Shown here: positions 1 through 8,151 of the stretch, one piece after another
How positions within the stretch are numbered: the stretch's first letter is position 1
How the letters are laid out: each line of letters starts with the position of its first letter
NCBI RefSeq assembly: GCF_028682395.1
Contig: NZ_JANHLC010000008.1
Location: 62,001-126,000 of the forward strand
Direction: 5' to 3'
Length of the DNA: 64,000 nt
Source: Pseudomonas putida
GTDB lineage: Bacteria; Pseudomonadota; Gammaproteobacteria; Pseudomonadales; Pseudomonadaceae
Notes under the pieces: generated by a model
The model's input: the letters and a program-made list of their open reading frames with translations, nothing else
What the model was told of the DNA's origin: nothing
The model's database searches: none
Translations under genes and position numbers: made by a program

Positions 1-759
1 GGCATTGAGCATGGCGAACAGGGTCCACTTGACGATGCTGAACCACTCCTCGTCGCCCTTGCGCACGACCGGGCCCAGGGGCTCCTTGGAAATGGTTTCC
101 GGCAACACCACGTAGTCACCCGGCGCAGCCAGCTTGCTGCGCTGTGCGTAAAGCTGGGACTTGTCCGAGGTCAGCACGTCGCAACGGCCGGATTCCAGCG
201 ACTTGGCGCTCTCATCGGATGTGTCGAAAGTGATCGGGGTGTACTTCAGGCCGTTGCCACGGAAGTAGTCGGAGACGTTCAGCTCGGTGGTGGTGCCCGC
301 CTGAATGCAGATGGTGGCGCCGTCGAGCTCCTTGGCGCTTTTAACGCCCAGCTTATTGTTCACTAGGAAGCCGATGCCGTCGTAATAGGTCACGCCGGTA
401 AAGACCAGGCCCATGCCCGAGTCACGGGAACTGGTCCAGGTGGTGTTGCGCGACAGCACATCGATTTCGCCGGACTGCAGCGCGGTGAAGCGCTCCTTGG
501 CATTCAACTGGCTGAACTTGACCTTGGTCGCATCGCCGAAGACCGCCGCCGCGATGGCGCGGCACACATCGGCATCGATGCCGACAATCTTGCCCTGGGC
601 ATCAGGGACCGAAAAGCCCGGCAGGCCATCACTGACCCCGCATTGCACAAAGCCTTTCTTCTGTACCGCGTCGAGGGTCGCGCCCGCCTGGGCGAAACCG
701 CTGACCCCGAGAGCCGCGGCGGCGGTCACGATAGCCAGGGTGGATTTCAGCATCTTCAT
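1..759 (-). CDS. aapJ: General L-amino acid ABC transporter, periplasmic binding protein (AapJ-like), partial
   Basis: The frame is open from an ATG at 759 to the left edge, giving 253 residues; AapJ proteins run about 340, so the C-terminus lies outside the window. Residues 1-25 form a Sec signal peptide ending in a GFAQA-type cleavage site. The mature part has the bacterial solute-binding family 3 fold, with the segments VQCGVSDGLPGFS, IDADVCRAIAAAVFGD and LSRNTTWTSSRDSGMG typical of AapJ. A GGAGG ribosome site lies 5 bases before the ATG. It should bind a broad range of L-amino acids in the periplasm for AapQMP, whose genes would lie beyond position 1. The family call is firm; substrate range is inferred. 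Confidence 0.88.
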   Translation of the reverse strand, partial: MKMLKSTLAIVTAAAALGVSGFAQAGATLDAVQKKGFVQCGVSDGLPGFSVPDAQGKIVGIDADVCRAIAAAVFGDATKVKFSQLNAKERFTALQSGEIDVLSRNTTWTSSRDSGMGLVFTGVTYYDGIGFLVNNKLGVKSAKELDGATICIQAGTTTELNVSDYFRGNGLKYTPITFDTSDESAKSLESGRCDVLTSDKSQLYAQRSKLAAPGDYVVLPETISKEPLGPVVRKGDEEWFSIVKWTLFAMLNA

Positions 760-1238
760 TCAAACCTCCAGTTTGCTCTTGTTGTGTCGGAGCTTGAGTC
801 CTGCCGCACCCTTGTGAGGCGCTATTGACCCGTGTTGGCGTGTTGTGGGGGTCAAGCAGCGTAGGACCTGAGCTATGAGTTTAGTTGGGGAAAATTTCCC
901 GGATGAAAAACTCACCTCTCACCAATCGGCCGAACGGGCATCAGCCCTTGCGCTGTTCGCTAAGCCCTTTCGGCCACCGGCGAACCTGAATCGAAACCGG
1001 TCACCCGGTTCCTCTGCTATCCCACAGCCGGCGGATGCCTGTTAGTGTTACCGCCGGGGTGAATGCATCGATTGCGGTTTTATCCATAGCAAGGCCCGTA
1101 CCATTTCGATCGCTAAAGCGTTTCAGCCACCGTTAAAGGCGCGAACGTACAGATTGGCGACATCTTCTTCACCCATCGACCCAGCGTGCACCTGTACCCC
1201 GCCCGAATGCGGGGCGCGCGCCCAACAATGGAGCAGCC
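760..1238. other. Divergent intergenic region between aapJ and the esterase gene
   Basis: No convincing gene is seen. The region should hold both divergent promoters. Visible structures are a 13-bp palindrome GGGAAAATTTCCC (888-900), which could be an operator, a 6-bp stem AACCGG/CCGGTT (995-1010), and a 7-bp stem CCGGCGG/CCGCCGG (1028-1057). None has a U-tract, so they are not read as terminators. Short frames here are shadows without ribosome sites. Confidence 0.5.
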
Positions 1239-1895
1239 ATGACCGAAACACTGACCCTAGAGCCCGCCAAGACCGCCGACGCCTGCGTCATCTGGCTCCA
1301 CGGCCTGGGCGCCGACCGCTATGATTTCCTGCCGGTGGCCGAAGCCCTGCAGCAAAGCCTGCTCAGCACCCGCTTCGTGCTGCCCCAGGCACCGACCCGG
1401 GCGGTCACCATCAATGGCGGCTATGCCATGCCAAGTTGGTACGACATTCTCGCCATGAGCCCGGCCCGGGCGATCGACCGCGAGCAACTCGACGCCTCCG
1501 CCCAGAGCGTCATCGACCTGATCGAACAGCAGCGCACCAACGGAATAGACCCTTCGCGGATTTTTCTCGCCGGGTTTTCCCAGGGCGGCGCCGTAGTCCT
1601 GCACACCGCCTACCTGAAATGGCAGGGTCCGCTGGGTGGCGTACTTGCCCTCTCGACCTACGCCCCCAGCTTCAGCGACGCGATGCAGTTATCCGCCAGC
1701 CAGCAACGAATCCCGGCCTACTGCCTGCACGGGCACTACGACGAAGTCGTGCAGAACACCATGGGGCGCACGGCCTACGAGCATTTGAAGCGCCTTGATG
1801 TCACCGTGACATGGCAGGAATACCCAATGGGTCATGAAGTGTTACCTGAGGAAATACGCGACATCGGCACCTGGCTGGCCGCTCGTTTGCGCTGA
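1239..1895 (+). CDS. Carboxylesterase, alpha/beta hydrolase (EstB/YpfH-type)
   Basis: This 218-residue protein is a full-length member of the phospholipase/carboxylesterase family (serine esterase of the EstB type). It shows the oxyanion segment WLHGLGADRYDF near residue 20, the nucleophile elbow GFSQGG near residue 112, an acid region around HGHYDE, and the catalytic histidine in MGHEV near the C-terminus. It has no signal peptide, so it should be cytoplasmic, hydrolysing short acyl esters. A GGAG site precedes the ATG by 6 bases. It sits alone between aapJ and rhlB, an arrangement like that recalled from P. aeruginosa PA3858-PA3861. The natural substrate is unknown. Confidence 0.87.
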   Translation: MTETLTLEPAKTADACVIWLHGLGADRYDFLPVAEALQQSLLSTRFVLPQAPTRAVTINGGYAMPSWYDILAMSPARAIDREQLDASAQSVIDLIEQQRTNGIDPSRIFLAGFSQGGAVVLHTAYLKWQGPLGGVLALSTYAPSFSDAMQLSASQQRIPAYCLHGHYDEVVQNTMGRTAYEHLKRLDVTVTWQEYPMGHEVLPEEIRDIGTWLAARLR

Positions 1896-1970
1896 TAGCA
1901 GTAACGCACTACGCCGCGCCCGTTTCTTGCATTACACTGGCCGGCGTACATTCCTTAACCAATTGATGAG

Positions 1971-3443
1971 ATGACCGTGCTCAAAGCACTCAAGAAAATG
2001 TTCGGTAAAAGCGAGGCTGAGCAGCTCGCGTCAGGTTCCAGCGCCCCTTCTTCTTCCTCCGGCAGCCGCAACGATGCGTCGCAGCCCGAGCGCGCCGCGC
2101 CTGTCCGCCAGCCGAAGTCGCCGACGGCTACCCCGCCGGCCGCGGTCGAATCCGCCCCGGCGCCCATCGCCAAGGCAGAACAGCCTCGTCGCGAACGCGC
2201 GCCCAAGCCCGTGGCCAAGCCATGGAAACTCGAAGACTTCGTGGTCGAACCGCAAGAGGGCAAGACCCGCTTCCACGACTTCAAGCTCTCACCCGAATTG
2301 ATGCATGCCATCCACGACTTGGGCTTCCCATACTGCACGCCGATCCAGGCCCAGGTACTGGGTTTCACCCTGCGTGGCCAGGACGCCATTGGCCGGGCCC
2401 AGACCGGCACCGGCAAGACCGCCGCCTTCCTGATCTCGATCATCACCCAGCTGCAGCAGACCCCGCCGCCCAAAGAACGCTACATGGGTGAGCCACGGGC
2501 GCTGATCATCGCGCCGACCCGTGAACTGGTGGTGCAGATCGCCAAGGACGCCGCCAGCCTGACCCAATACACCGGCCTTAATGTGATGAGCTTTGTCGGT
2601 GGCATGGACTTCGACAAACAGCTCAAGCAACTCGAAGCCCGCCACTGCGACATCCTCGTCGCCACACCAGGCCGTCTGCTGGACTTCGCCCAGCGCGGCG
2701 AAGTCCACCTGGACATGGTCGAAGTGATGGTGCTGGACGAAGCTGACCGCATGCTCGACATGGGTTTTATCCCGCAAGTACGCCAGATCATTCGCCAGAC
2801 CCCGCCGAAGAACGAGCGCCAGACGCTGCTGTTCTCCGCGACCTTCACCGACGACGTGATGAACCTGGCCAAGCAATGGACCACCGACCCGGCCATCGTC
2901 GAGATCGAGGCCGAGAACGTTGCCAACGCTTCCGTCGAGCAACATATCTATGCCGTGGCCGGTGCCGACAAGTACAAGCTGCTCTATAACCTGGTCACCG
3001 ACAACGGTTGGGAACGGGTCATGGTCTTCGCCAACCGCAAGGACGAAGTGCGCCGTATCGAAGAGCGCCTGGTGCGCGACGGCGTCAATGCCGCCCAACT
3101 GTCCGGCGATGTGCCGCAGCACAAGCGCATCAAGACTCTGGAGGGCTTTCGCGAAGGCAAGATCCGCGTTCTGGTCGCCACCGACGTGGCCGGGCGCGGC
3201 ATCCATATCGACGGCATCAGCCACGTGATCAACTTCACCCTGCCCGAAGTGCCGGATGACTACGTGCACCGGATCGGCCGTACCGGTCGGGCCGGCGCCA
3301 GCGGTGTGTCCATCAGCTTCGCCGGTGAGGACGACTCCTACCAGTTGCCCTCTATCGAAGAACTGTTGGGGCGCAAGATCAGCTGCGAGACACCGCCAGC
3401 CGAGCTGCTGCGTCCGGTTGTGCGCAAGCCCGCCCAGCACTGA
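1971..3443 (+). CDS. rhlB: DEAD-box ATP-dependent RNA helicase RhlB
   Basis: The 490-residue protein carries all DEAD-box motifs in order: the Q region TPIQAQ, AQTGTGKT (motif I), PTRELVVQ (Ia), DEAD (II), SAT (III), the segment MVFANRKDE (IV), ATDVAGRGIH (V) and HRIGRTGRAG (VI). A low-complexity Ser/Ala/Pro/Lys-rich extension of about 95 residues precedes the core, as in Pseudomonas RhlB. RhlB unwinds structured RNA and in enterobacteria is a degradosome partner; partners here are not visible. Its position directly upstream of dauB matches the P. aeruginosa order. A strong terminator follows within 40 bases, so it is probably monocistronic. Confidence 0.9.
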   Translation: MTVLKALKKMFGKSEAEQLASGSSAPSSSSGSRNDASQPERAAPVRQPKSPTATPPAAVESAPAPIAKAEQPRRERAPKPVAKPWKLEDFVVEPQEGKTRFHDFKLSPELMHAIHDLGFPYCTPIQAQVLGFTLRGQDAIGRAQTGTGKTAAFLISIITQLQQTPPPKERYMGEPRALIIAPTRELVVQIAKDAASLTQYTGLNVMSFVGGMDFDKQLKQLEARHCDILVATPGRLLDFAQRGEVHLDMVEVMVLDEADRMLDMGFIPQVRQIIRQTPPKNERQTLLFSATFTDDVMNLAKQWTTDPAIVEIEAENVANASVEQHIYAVAGADKYKLLYNLVTDNGWERVMVFANRKDEVRRIEERLVRDGVNAAQLSGDVPQHKRIKTLEGFREGKIRVLVATDVAGRGIHIDGISHVINFTLPEVPDDYVHRIGRTGRAGASGVSISFAGEDDSYQLPSIEELLGRKISCETPPAELLRPVVRKPAQH

Positions 3444-3478
3444 CCGGGACTCACGACGCCGGTCGTGATCCACGAAAG

Positions 3479-3510
3479 AACGCCACCCGTCTCCAGGTGG
3501 CGTTTTTTTT
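3479..3510 (+). terminator. Rho-independent terminator after rhlB
   Basis: AACGCCACC (3479-3487) pairs perfectly with GGTGGCGTT (3496-3504) around an 8-base loop, and the T-run covers 3503-3510. It lies 36 bases after the rhlB stop and separates rhlB from the dau genes. Confidence 0.93.
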
Positions 3511-3535
3511 CGCCTGTCGATTGCGAGACAGAACA

Positions 3536-3567
3536 AAAAGTCCATAATGGACAAATTAGTTTATAAT
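3536..3567 (+). promoter_or_regulatory. Candidate dauBAR promoter with DauR-like operator
   Basis: A perfect 13-bp palindrome GTCCATAATGGAC lies at 3540-3552, preceded by AAAA. A perfect TATAAT follows at 3562-3567, so the palindrome would cover the -35 region of a sigma-70 promoter. A near-identical core occurs upstream of the binding-protein gene at 7222. Occupancy at this position would repress, which fits the role of DauR as repressor of dauBAR in P. aeruginosa. The operator assignment is inference. Confidence 0.6.
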
Positions 3568-3586
3568 CCATCGACTGGAGCCCCTC

Positions 3587-4531
3587 ATGTCCACGCCCCT
3601 CGTGATTGACCGCCAGCAAGCCAGCCAGCACCTGCAGCAGATCGACGTGCCGCAGATTCTGCGCAAGCTGTTCCGCGACCTGGCCGCCGGCAGCGCCGTG
3701 CAGCCGGCCCAGCAACTGGTGGAATTCCCCCAGGGTGGCGGCGACTTTATCAACTACCTGGGCGTGCTGGCCGAAGAGCGCGTCTATGGGGTCAAGACCT
3801 CGCCTTACATCGTGCGTGCCCAAGGGCCGCTGGTAACCGCCTGGACCCTGCTGATGTCCATGGAAACCGGCCAGCCATTGCTGCTCTGCGATGCCGGCGA
3901 ACTGACCACCGCGCGCACCGCCGCAACCACCGCGGTCGCGGTCGATGCGCTGGCGCCGGCAACGGCCACGCGCTTGGCGATTATCGGCAGCGGCCCGGTC
4001 GCCCTGGCCCACCTGCACTATGTAAAAAGCCAGCGCGACTGGCAGTCGATCCATCTCTACTCGCCCAGCCTGGCGGGCAAAGGCAGCGAAGAACGGGCTC
4101 GTCTAAGCGCGCTGGATCCACGCCTGGAAATCGCCGCCAGCCTTGAGGCTGCCGTGCTCGACGCCGACGTCATCATGCTCTGCACCTCGTCGGCCGGGCC
4201 GGTGCTCGACCCACGCCAGCTGAGCAAGCCAGCGCTGATCACCTCCATCAGCACCAACGCCCCGCGCGCCCATGAGGTGCCACCCGTGAGCCTGGGCGAC
4301 ATGCAGGTCTACTGCGACTACCGCAAGACCACCCCGGGTTCGGCCGGCGAAATGCTGATCGCCAGCGCCGAACATGGCTGGGACAGCAGCGCCATCCAGG
4401 GCGACCTGGCCGAACTGCTCAGCGGACAAACGCCACGGCCGCAGTACAGCCGCTCGGTGTTCTTCCGCTCCATCGGCCTGGGCCTGGAAGACATCGCCCT
4501 GGCCAATGCCCTCTATCGCCTGCAAGCCTGA
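3587..4531 (+). CDS. dauB: DauB, NAD(P)H-dependent L-arginine-forming dehydrogenase (ornithine cyclodeaminase/mu-crystallin family)
   Basis: This 314-residue protein belongs to the ornithine cyclodeaminase/mu-crystallin family, with the dinucleotide-binding segment IIGSGPVALAHLHY near residue 130 and the substrate-side segments TARTAATTAVAVDAL and STNAPRAHEV. In P. aeruginosa DauB aminates 2-ketoarginine (the hydrolysed DauA product) to L-arginine, completing a D-to-L arginine conversion with DauA. It is first in the cluster dauB-dauA-dauR, the same order as PA3862-PA3864. GGAG (3577-3580) precedes the ATG. If the TATAAT at 3562 is used, the leader is very short. The assignment rests on family plus context. 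Confidence 0.87.
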   Translation: MSTPLVIDRQQASQHLQQIDVPQILRKLFRDLAAGSAVQPAQQLVEFPQGGGDFINYLGVLAEERVYGVKTSPYIVRAQGPLVTAWTLLMSMETGQPLLLCDAGELTTARTAATTAVAVDALAPATATRLAIIGSGPVALAHLHYVKSQRDWQSIHLYSPSLAGKGSEERARLSALDPRLEIAASLEAAVLDADVIMLCTSSAGPVLDPRQLSKPALITSISTNAPRAHEVPPVSLGDMQVYCDYRKTTPGSAGEMLIASAEHGWDSSAIQGDLAELLSGQTPRPQYSRSVFFRSIGLGLEDIALANALYRLQA

Positions 4532-4566
4532 AGCCGGTTGCCATTGAACACCCCAGGAGATTTGGC

Positions 4567-5697
4567 ATGAGCCAGGCAGACTTCATCATTATCGGCGGCG
4601 GTATTGCCGGCGCCTCCACCGGCTACTGGCTGGCCCCCCACGGGCGGGTCATCGTGCTGGAGCGCGAGTCTCATCCGGGCTATCACTCCACCGGCCGGTC
4701 GGCCGCACTCTACACCGCCGCCTATGGCACCCCGCAGGTTCGCTCCCTGACCCTGGCCAGCCGGGCGTTCTTCGATCAGCCACCAGCAGGTTTCAGTGAG
4801 CACCCGCTGTTGAGCCCGCGCGGTGAAATGACCGTGGACTTCAGCGGCGACCCGGTCGAGCTGAACAGCCAGTACTTGAGTGCCAGGGCCAGCGTGCCGC
4901 AGATGCAGTTGCTCAGCGCCGACGAAGCCTGTGCACGCCTGCCGATCCTGCGGCGGGACAAGGTCCATGGTGCGATCTATGACCCCAGTGCCAGCGATAT
5001 CGACACCGACGCCCTGCACCAGGGCTACCTGCGCGGCATCCGCCGCCAACAGGGCGAAGTGCACACCGACTGTGAAGTCCTGGGCCTGACGCGGGATGCC
5101 GAAGGCCTGTGGCAGGTGCGTACCGCCGAACAGGTGTTTAGCGCCCCGGTGGTGATCAACGCCGCCGGTGCCTGGGCCGACCAGATCGGGGCCCTGGCCG
5201 GGGCCCAACCTCTGGGGCTGCAACCCAAACGCCGGGCAGCCTTCATTTTTGCGCCACCTGAAGGCCTGGAATGCCATGACTGGCCGATGCTGGTCAGCCT
5301 CGACGAGTCCTTCTACATGAAGCCCGACGCGGGGATGTTCCTCGGCTCGCCAGCCAATGCCGACCCGGTCGAGCCCCACGACGTGCAGCCCGAAGAGCTG
5401 GACATCGCCATGGGCATCTACCAGATCGAAGAAGCGACCACCCTGACCATTCGCCGGCCGACCCGCACCTGGGCCGGGCTGCGCAGCTTTGTCGAGGACG
5501 GCAATCTGGTGAGCGGTTTCGATCCGCACGTCCCGGGGCTGTATTGGGTCGTGGGCCAGGGCGGCTATGGCATCCAGACCTCGCCAGCCATGGGTCAGGC
5601 CAGTGCCGCGCTGGTGCGGGGCGAACCGCTGCCCGAGTCACTGCGTGAATTCGGCCTGAACGCCCAGATGCTCGGCCCCGCCCGCCTGCGCGGATGA
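4567..5697 (+). CDS. dauA: DauA, FAD-dependent D-arginine dehydrogenase
   Basis: This 376-residue protein of the DAO/D-amino acid dehydrogenase superfamily opens with the ADP-binding motif GGGIAGAST (residues about 9-17) and the FAD segment GYHSTGRSAA. Long stretches match recalled P. aeruginosa DauA, including DIDTDALHQGYLRGIRR, QPKRRAAFIFAPP and QGGYGIQTSPAMG near the C-terminus. It oxidises D-arginine, D-lysine and other cationic D-amino acids to imino acids. It lies 35 bases after dauB with a GGAGA ribosome site, so the two are cotranscribed. Full length; no anomalies. Confidence 0.93.
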   Translation: MSQADFIIIGGGIAGASTGYWLAPHGRVIVLERESHPGYHSTGRSAALYTAAYGTPQVRSLTLASRAFFDQPPAGFSEHPLLSPRGEMTVDFSGDPVELNSQYLSARASVPQMQLLSADEACARLPILRRDKVHGAIYDPSASDIDTDALHQGYLRGIRRQQGEVHTDCEVLGLTRDAEGLWQVRTAEQVFSAPVVINAAGAWADQIGALAGAQPLGLQPKRRAAFIFAPPEGLECHDWPMLVSLDESFYMKPDAGMFLGSPANADPVEPHDVQPEELDIAMGIYQIEEATTLTIRRPTRTWAGLRSFVEDGNLVSGFDPHVPGLYWVVGQGGYGIQTSPAMGQASAALVRGEPLPESLREFGLNAQMLGPARLRG

Positions 5698-5770
5698 CGT
5701 GTCGCCGCGCTTGCGGCACACTGGCGGCGCCCTTGTCCAAAGGGCGCTGATATCGCCCGGAGAAACCGCC

Positions 5771-6400
5771 ATGCCCCCTGGACAAGACCCTGCCCTGGAT
5801 AACTTCCGCGCGATTGCCGATGCCATCGCCACGCTGTTTTTTCCCCACGCCGAAGTGGTGCTGCACGACCTGCGCACGCAAAAGGTCGACTACATCGCCA
5901 ACAATATTTCCAAACGGGAAATCGGCGACGACGCGGCCCTCGACGATATGCTCAGCGAGGACATCAGCGACCGGAATATCGGCCCCTACGAAAAGCTCAA
6001 CTGGGACGGCCAGAAGATTCGCAGCGTCAGCACCGTGCTGCGTGACAGCCAGGGCACGCCGCAGGCGGTGCTTTGCCTGAACCTGAACATCTCGCTGTTT
6101 GAAAGCGCCAAGGCGGCGCTGGACCTGTTTCTTTCGCCCAGCAAACTGATCCCCCAACCCGACGCGCTGTTTCGCGATGACTGGCAGGAGCGGATCAATA
6201 CCTTTCTCAACAGCTGGCTGCGTCAGCGCCAGATCAGCCTGAACCTGCTGACCCGCGACCATAAGCGCGAGCTGGTACTAGCCCTGCATGCCGAAGGCGC
6301 ATTCAAGGGCAAGAGCGCGGCCAACTATGTGGCGAACGTACTGGGGATGGGCCGGGCAACGGTGTACAAACACCTGAAGGAATTGAAGGCCCAAGACTGA
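5771..6400 (+). CDS. dauR: DauR, YheO-type PAS/HTH transcriptional regulator
   Basis: The ATG at 5771 follows a CCGGAG ribosome site and gives 209 residues; the frame is open further upstream, but that extension has no ribosome site. Residues about 10-120 form a YheO-like PAS domain (PHAEVVLHDL, NNISKREIGDD), and the C-terminus holds the HTH_22 helix-turn-helix (SAANYVANVLGMGRATVYKHL). In P. aeruginosa DauR represses dauBAR and is relieved by D-arginine or D-lysine. It lies 73 bases after dauA in the same direction. Its likely operators are the palindromes at 3540-3552 and 7288-7324. Confidence 0.88.
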   Translation: MPPGQDPALDNFRAIADAIATLFFPHAEVVLHDLRTQKVDYIANNISKREIGDDAALDDMLSEDISDRNIGPYEKLNWDGQKIRSVSTVLRDSQGTPQAVLCLNLNISLFESAKAALDLFLSPSKLIPQPDALFRDDWQERINTFLNSWLRQRQISLNLLTRDHKRELVLALHAEGAFKGKSAANYVANVLGMGRATVYKHLKELKAQD

Positions 6401-6401
6401 T

Positions 6402-6431
6402 CATGGGCAACCCCTCGCGGGCCTGCCCATG
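6402..6431. terminator. Hairpin between convergent dauR and binding-protein gene
   Basis: CATGGGCA (6402-6409) pairs with TGCCCATG (6424-6431), an 8-bp perfect stem with a 14-base loop. It starts 2 bases after the dauR stop, in a 42-base convergent gap. There is no U-tract on either side, so a termination role is only plausible. Confidence 0.45.
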
Positions 6432-6442
6432 GCGGCGAGCTA

Positions 6443-7222
6443 TCAGTCGCCGTAGATATCGGACTTGAAGTACTTGGCCTGGATCTTCTGATACTCGCCA
6501 TTGGCGCGGAGATCGTCGATGGCCTTGTTCAACTGGCCGACCAGCTCGGTATTACCCTTGCGTACCGCGATTCCGGAACCTTCGCCCACATAATGCGGAT
6601 CCTTGAGTTCCGGACCGACAAAGGCGAAGTCCTGGCCACGCGGCGTTTCCAGGAAACCCTGCTCCAGCGGAATGGTATCGGCGAACACGCCATCCAGTCG
6701 GCCGGAAGCCAGGTCCATAAAGATCTCTTCATTACTGCTGTAGCGCACCGCCTCGATCCCCTTGGGCACCAGTACTTCGGTGACATAACGATCGGTGGTC
6801 GTGGCACGCTGTACGCCGATGCGCTTGCCCTTGAGGTTGGCGTAGTCGTTGTCCACCACCGCGCCCTTCTTCATCGCCAGCCGGGCCGAGGTGAAGTAGT
6901 ACTTGTGGGTGAAGTCGACGGATTTCTTGCGCTCCTCGGTGATGGTGATCGAGGACAGGGCCGCGTCGATTTTCTTGACCTTGAGCGACGGAATCAGCCC
7001 GTCGAACTCCTGCTCGGTCCAGACGCACTTGACCTGCATCTGCGCGCAGAGGGCATTGCCGATGTCGTAGTCAAAACCGGCAATCTTGCCTTCCGGGGTC
7101 TTGAACGCGAAGGGCGGATAGGCCGCCTCGATGCCGAGGCGCAGGGTCTGTTCGGCGGCCAACAGGTTCGTACTGGCGAACAGACTCAGGGCCAGGCCGC
7201 TGATCAGGGTGAACTTCTTCAT
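6443..7222 (-). CDS. Amino-acid ABC transporter binding protein, Lys/Arg/Orn type
   Basis: The start chosen is the ATG at 7222, giving 259 residues with a signal peptide (MKKFTLISGLALSLFASTN, cleavage after LLA). A longer open frame to 7411 is discarded because it precedes the signal peptide and would cover the promoter. Family 3 solute-binding features are LRLGIEAAYPPFAF, GFDYDIGNALCAQM and MKKGAVVDNDYANLKG, which resemble ArgT/ArtJ/HisJ. It parallels PA3865, next to dauR in P. aeruginosa. The shared palindrome upstream suggests co-regulation with dauBAR, so D- or L-arginine is a reasonable ligand. No permease or ATPase gene is adjacent, so it must borrow a transporter encoded elsewhere. Confidence 0.85.
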   Translation of the reverse strand: MKKFTLISGLALSLFASTNLLAAEQTLRLGIEAAYPPFAFKTPEGKIAGFDYDIGNALCAQMQVKCVWTEQEFDGLIPSLKVKKIDAALSSITITEERKKSVDFTHKYYFTSARLAMKKGAVVDNDYANLKGKRIGVQRATTTDRYVTEVLVPKGIEAVRYSSNEEIFMDLASGRLDGVFADTIPLEQGFLETPRGQDFAFVGPELKDPHYVGEGSGIAVRKGNTELVGQLNKAIDDLRANGEYQKIQAKYFKSDIYGD

Positions 7223-7287
7223 GCTGGGGCTCCCGCTCGTTATTGGAGGTGTGTGGCTAGACAGAAGAAAGAAGAGAAAACTCTTTT

Positions 7288-7324
7288 TTGTACTTATAAA
7301 TCCATATTGGACTTTTACGTACAA
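7288..7324 (-). promoter_or_regulatory. Imperfect 37-bp palindrome, candidate DauR operator
   Basis: Two 17-base arms around the centre ATA match at 14 positions. The outer ends are TTGTAC and GTACAA, and the centre on the minus strand is AAAAGTCCAATATGGA. The 17 bases beginning AAAAGTCCA match the dauB-upstream site at 14 of 17 positions. It lies 66-102 bases upstream of the binding-protein ATG at 7222. This makes it the best candidate for a common regulator-binding site; DauR is the obvious candidate by position. Confidence 0.6.
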
Positions 7325-7451
7325 ACCGTCAACGCACACCCGTCGCCCCGGATCCCGTCGGCGCCAGCATCCAGGCGAACACTTCAAGCGGCCCGCAACG
7401 CCCGCCAGCACGCGGGCGTCTAGAGGGAGCGGTAAGTCTTAGAGATTGGGC

Positions 7452-7904
7452 TTATTTTTCCCAGCGCTGCTGCGCCGCCTGATCGCTCGCGCGCCCCTCG
7501 ACCCAGCGCGGGCCTTGGGCGCCGGTTTCCTTTTTCCAGAACGGGGCGCGAGTCTTGAGGTAATCCATGATGAAGTTGCAGGCGTCGAAAGCCGCCTGGC
7601 GATGGGCACTGGCCACGCCGACAAAGACAATCGGCTCACCCGGCTCCAGGCCGCCGATACGGTGCACAATCTCCAGGCGCAGCAGCGGCCAGCGCTGCTC
7701 CGCTTCCTCGGCAATCTTGCCAAGGGCTTTCTCGGTCATCCCCGGATAATGTTCGAGGAACAACCCGGCAACGTCCTGGCCATCGTTGAAGTCGCGCACA
7801 TAGCCGACAAAACTCACCACCGCGCCAATCCCCAGGTTGGCCGCATGCAACGCATTGACCTCGGTCCCCGGATCGAACGGCACCGCCTGTACCCGGATCA
7901 CCAT
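7452..7904 (-). CDS. moaE: MoaE, molybdopterin synthase catalytic subunit
   Basis: This 150-residue protein is full length for MoaE. Characteristic segments are GAVVSFVGYVRD near residue 27, LEHYPGMTEKAL near residue 49, and the C-terminal active-site stretch MDYLKTRAPFWKKE with its catalytic lysines. With MoaD it transfers sulfur to precursor Z (cPMP) to form the molybdopterin dithiolene. Its ATG at 7904 lies one base from the moaD stop, so the two are translationally coupled. It is the last gene of the leftward moaC-moaD-moaE operon. Confidence 0.95.
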   Translation of the reverse strand: MVIRVQAVPFDPGTEVNALHAANLGIGAVVSFVGYVRDFNDGQDVAGLFLEHYPGMTEKALGKIAEEAEQRWPLLRLEIVHRIGGLEPGEPIVFVGVASAHRQAAFDACNFIMDYLKTRAPFWKKETGAQGPRWVEGRASDQAAQQRWEK

Positions 7905-7905
7905 T

Positions 7906-8151
7906 TCAGCCTCCGGTCACGGTCGGAAAAAACGCCACTTCATCACCATCCCCCAACGGCTCGTCCAGCGCGCACAGCTCCTGATTGCGGGCACACATCA
8001 GGTTCTGCTCGGCCAATACCGCCCAGACCCCGCCACGCTGCAACAGGGCCTGGCGAACATCGTCAATGGTCGTAAACGCCCCGACCACCGACTCACTGTC
8101 CAGGCCAAGGGTTTCGCGATAGCGAGCGAAATACTGCACATCGAGCTTCAT
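7906..8151 (-). CDS. moaD: MoaD, molybdopterin synthase sulfur carrier subunit
   Basis: The protein is 81 residues, a ubiquitin-like sulfur carrier ending in the essential Gly-Gly (FFPTVTGG). The N-terminal MKLDVQYFARYRE is typical of MoaD. The start at 8151 is fixed by an ATGA overlap with the moaC stop; a longer open frame upstream belongs to the moaC region. The terminal glycine is adenylated by MoeB and thiocarboxylated before docking to MoaE, by family knowledge. Confidence 0.94.
   Translation of the reverse strand: MKLDVQYFARYRETLGLDSESVVGAFTTIDDVRQALLQRGGVWAVLAEQNLMCARNQELCALDEPLGDGDEVAFFPTVTGG

Noticed and set aside
888..900. GGGAAAATTTCCC palindrome as a defined operator
   Set aside because: Only one copy was found and no regulator can be assigned; kept as a note in the intergenic entry.
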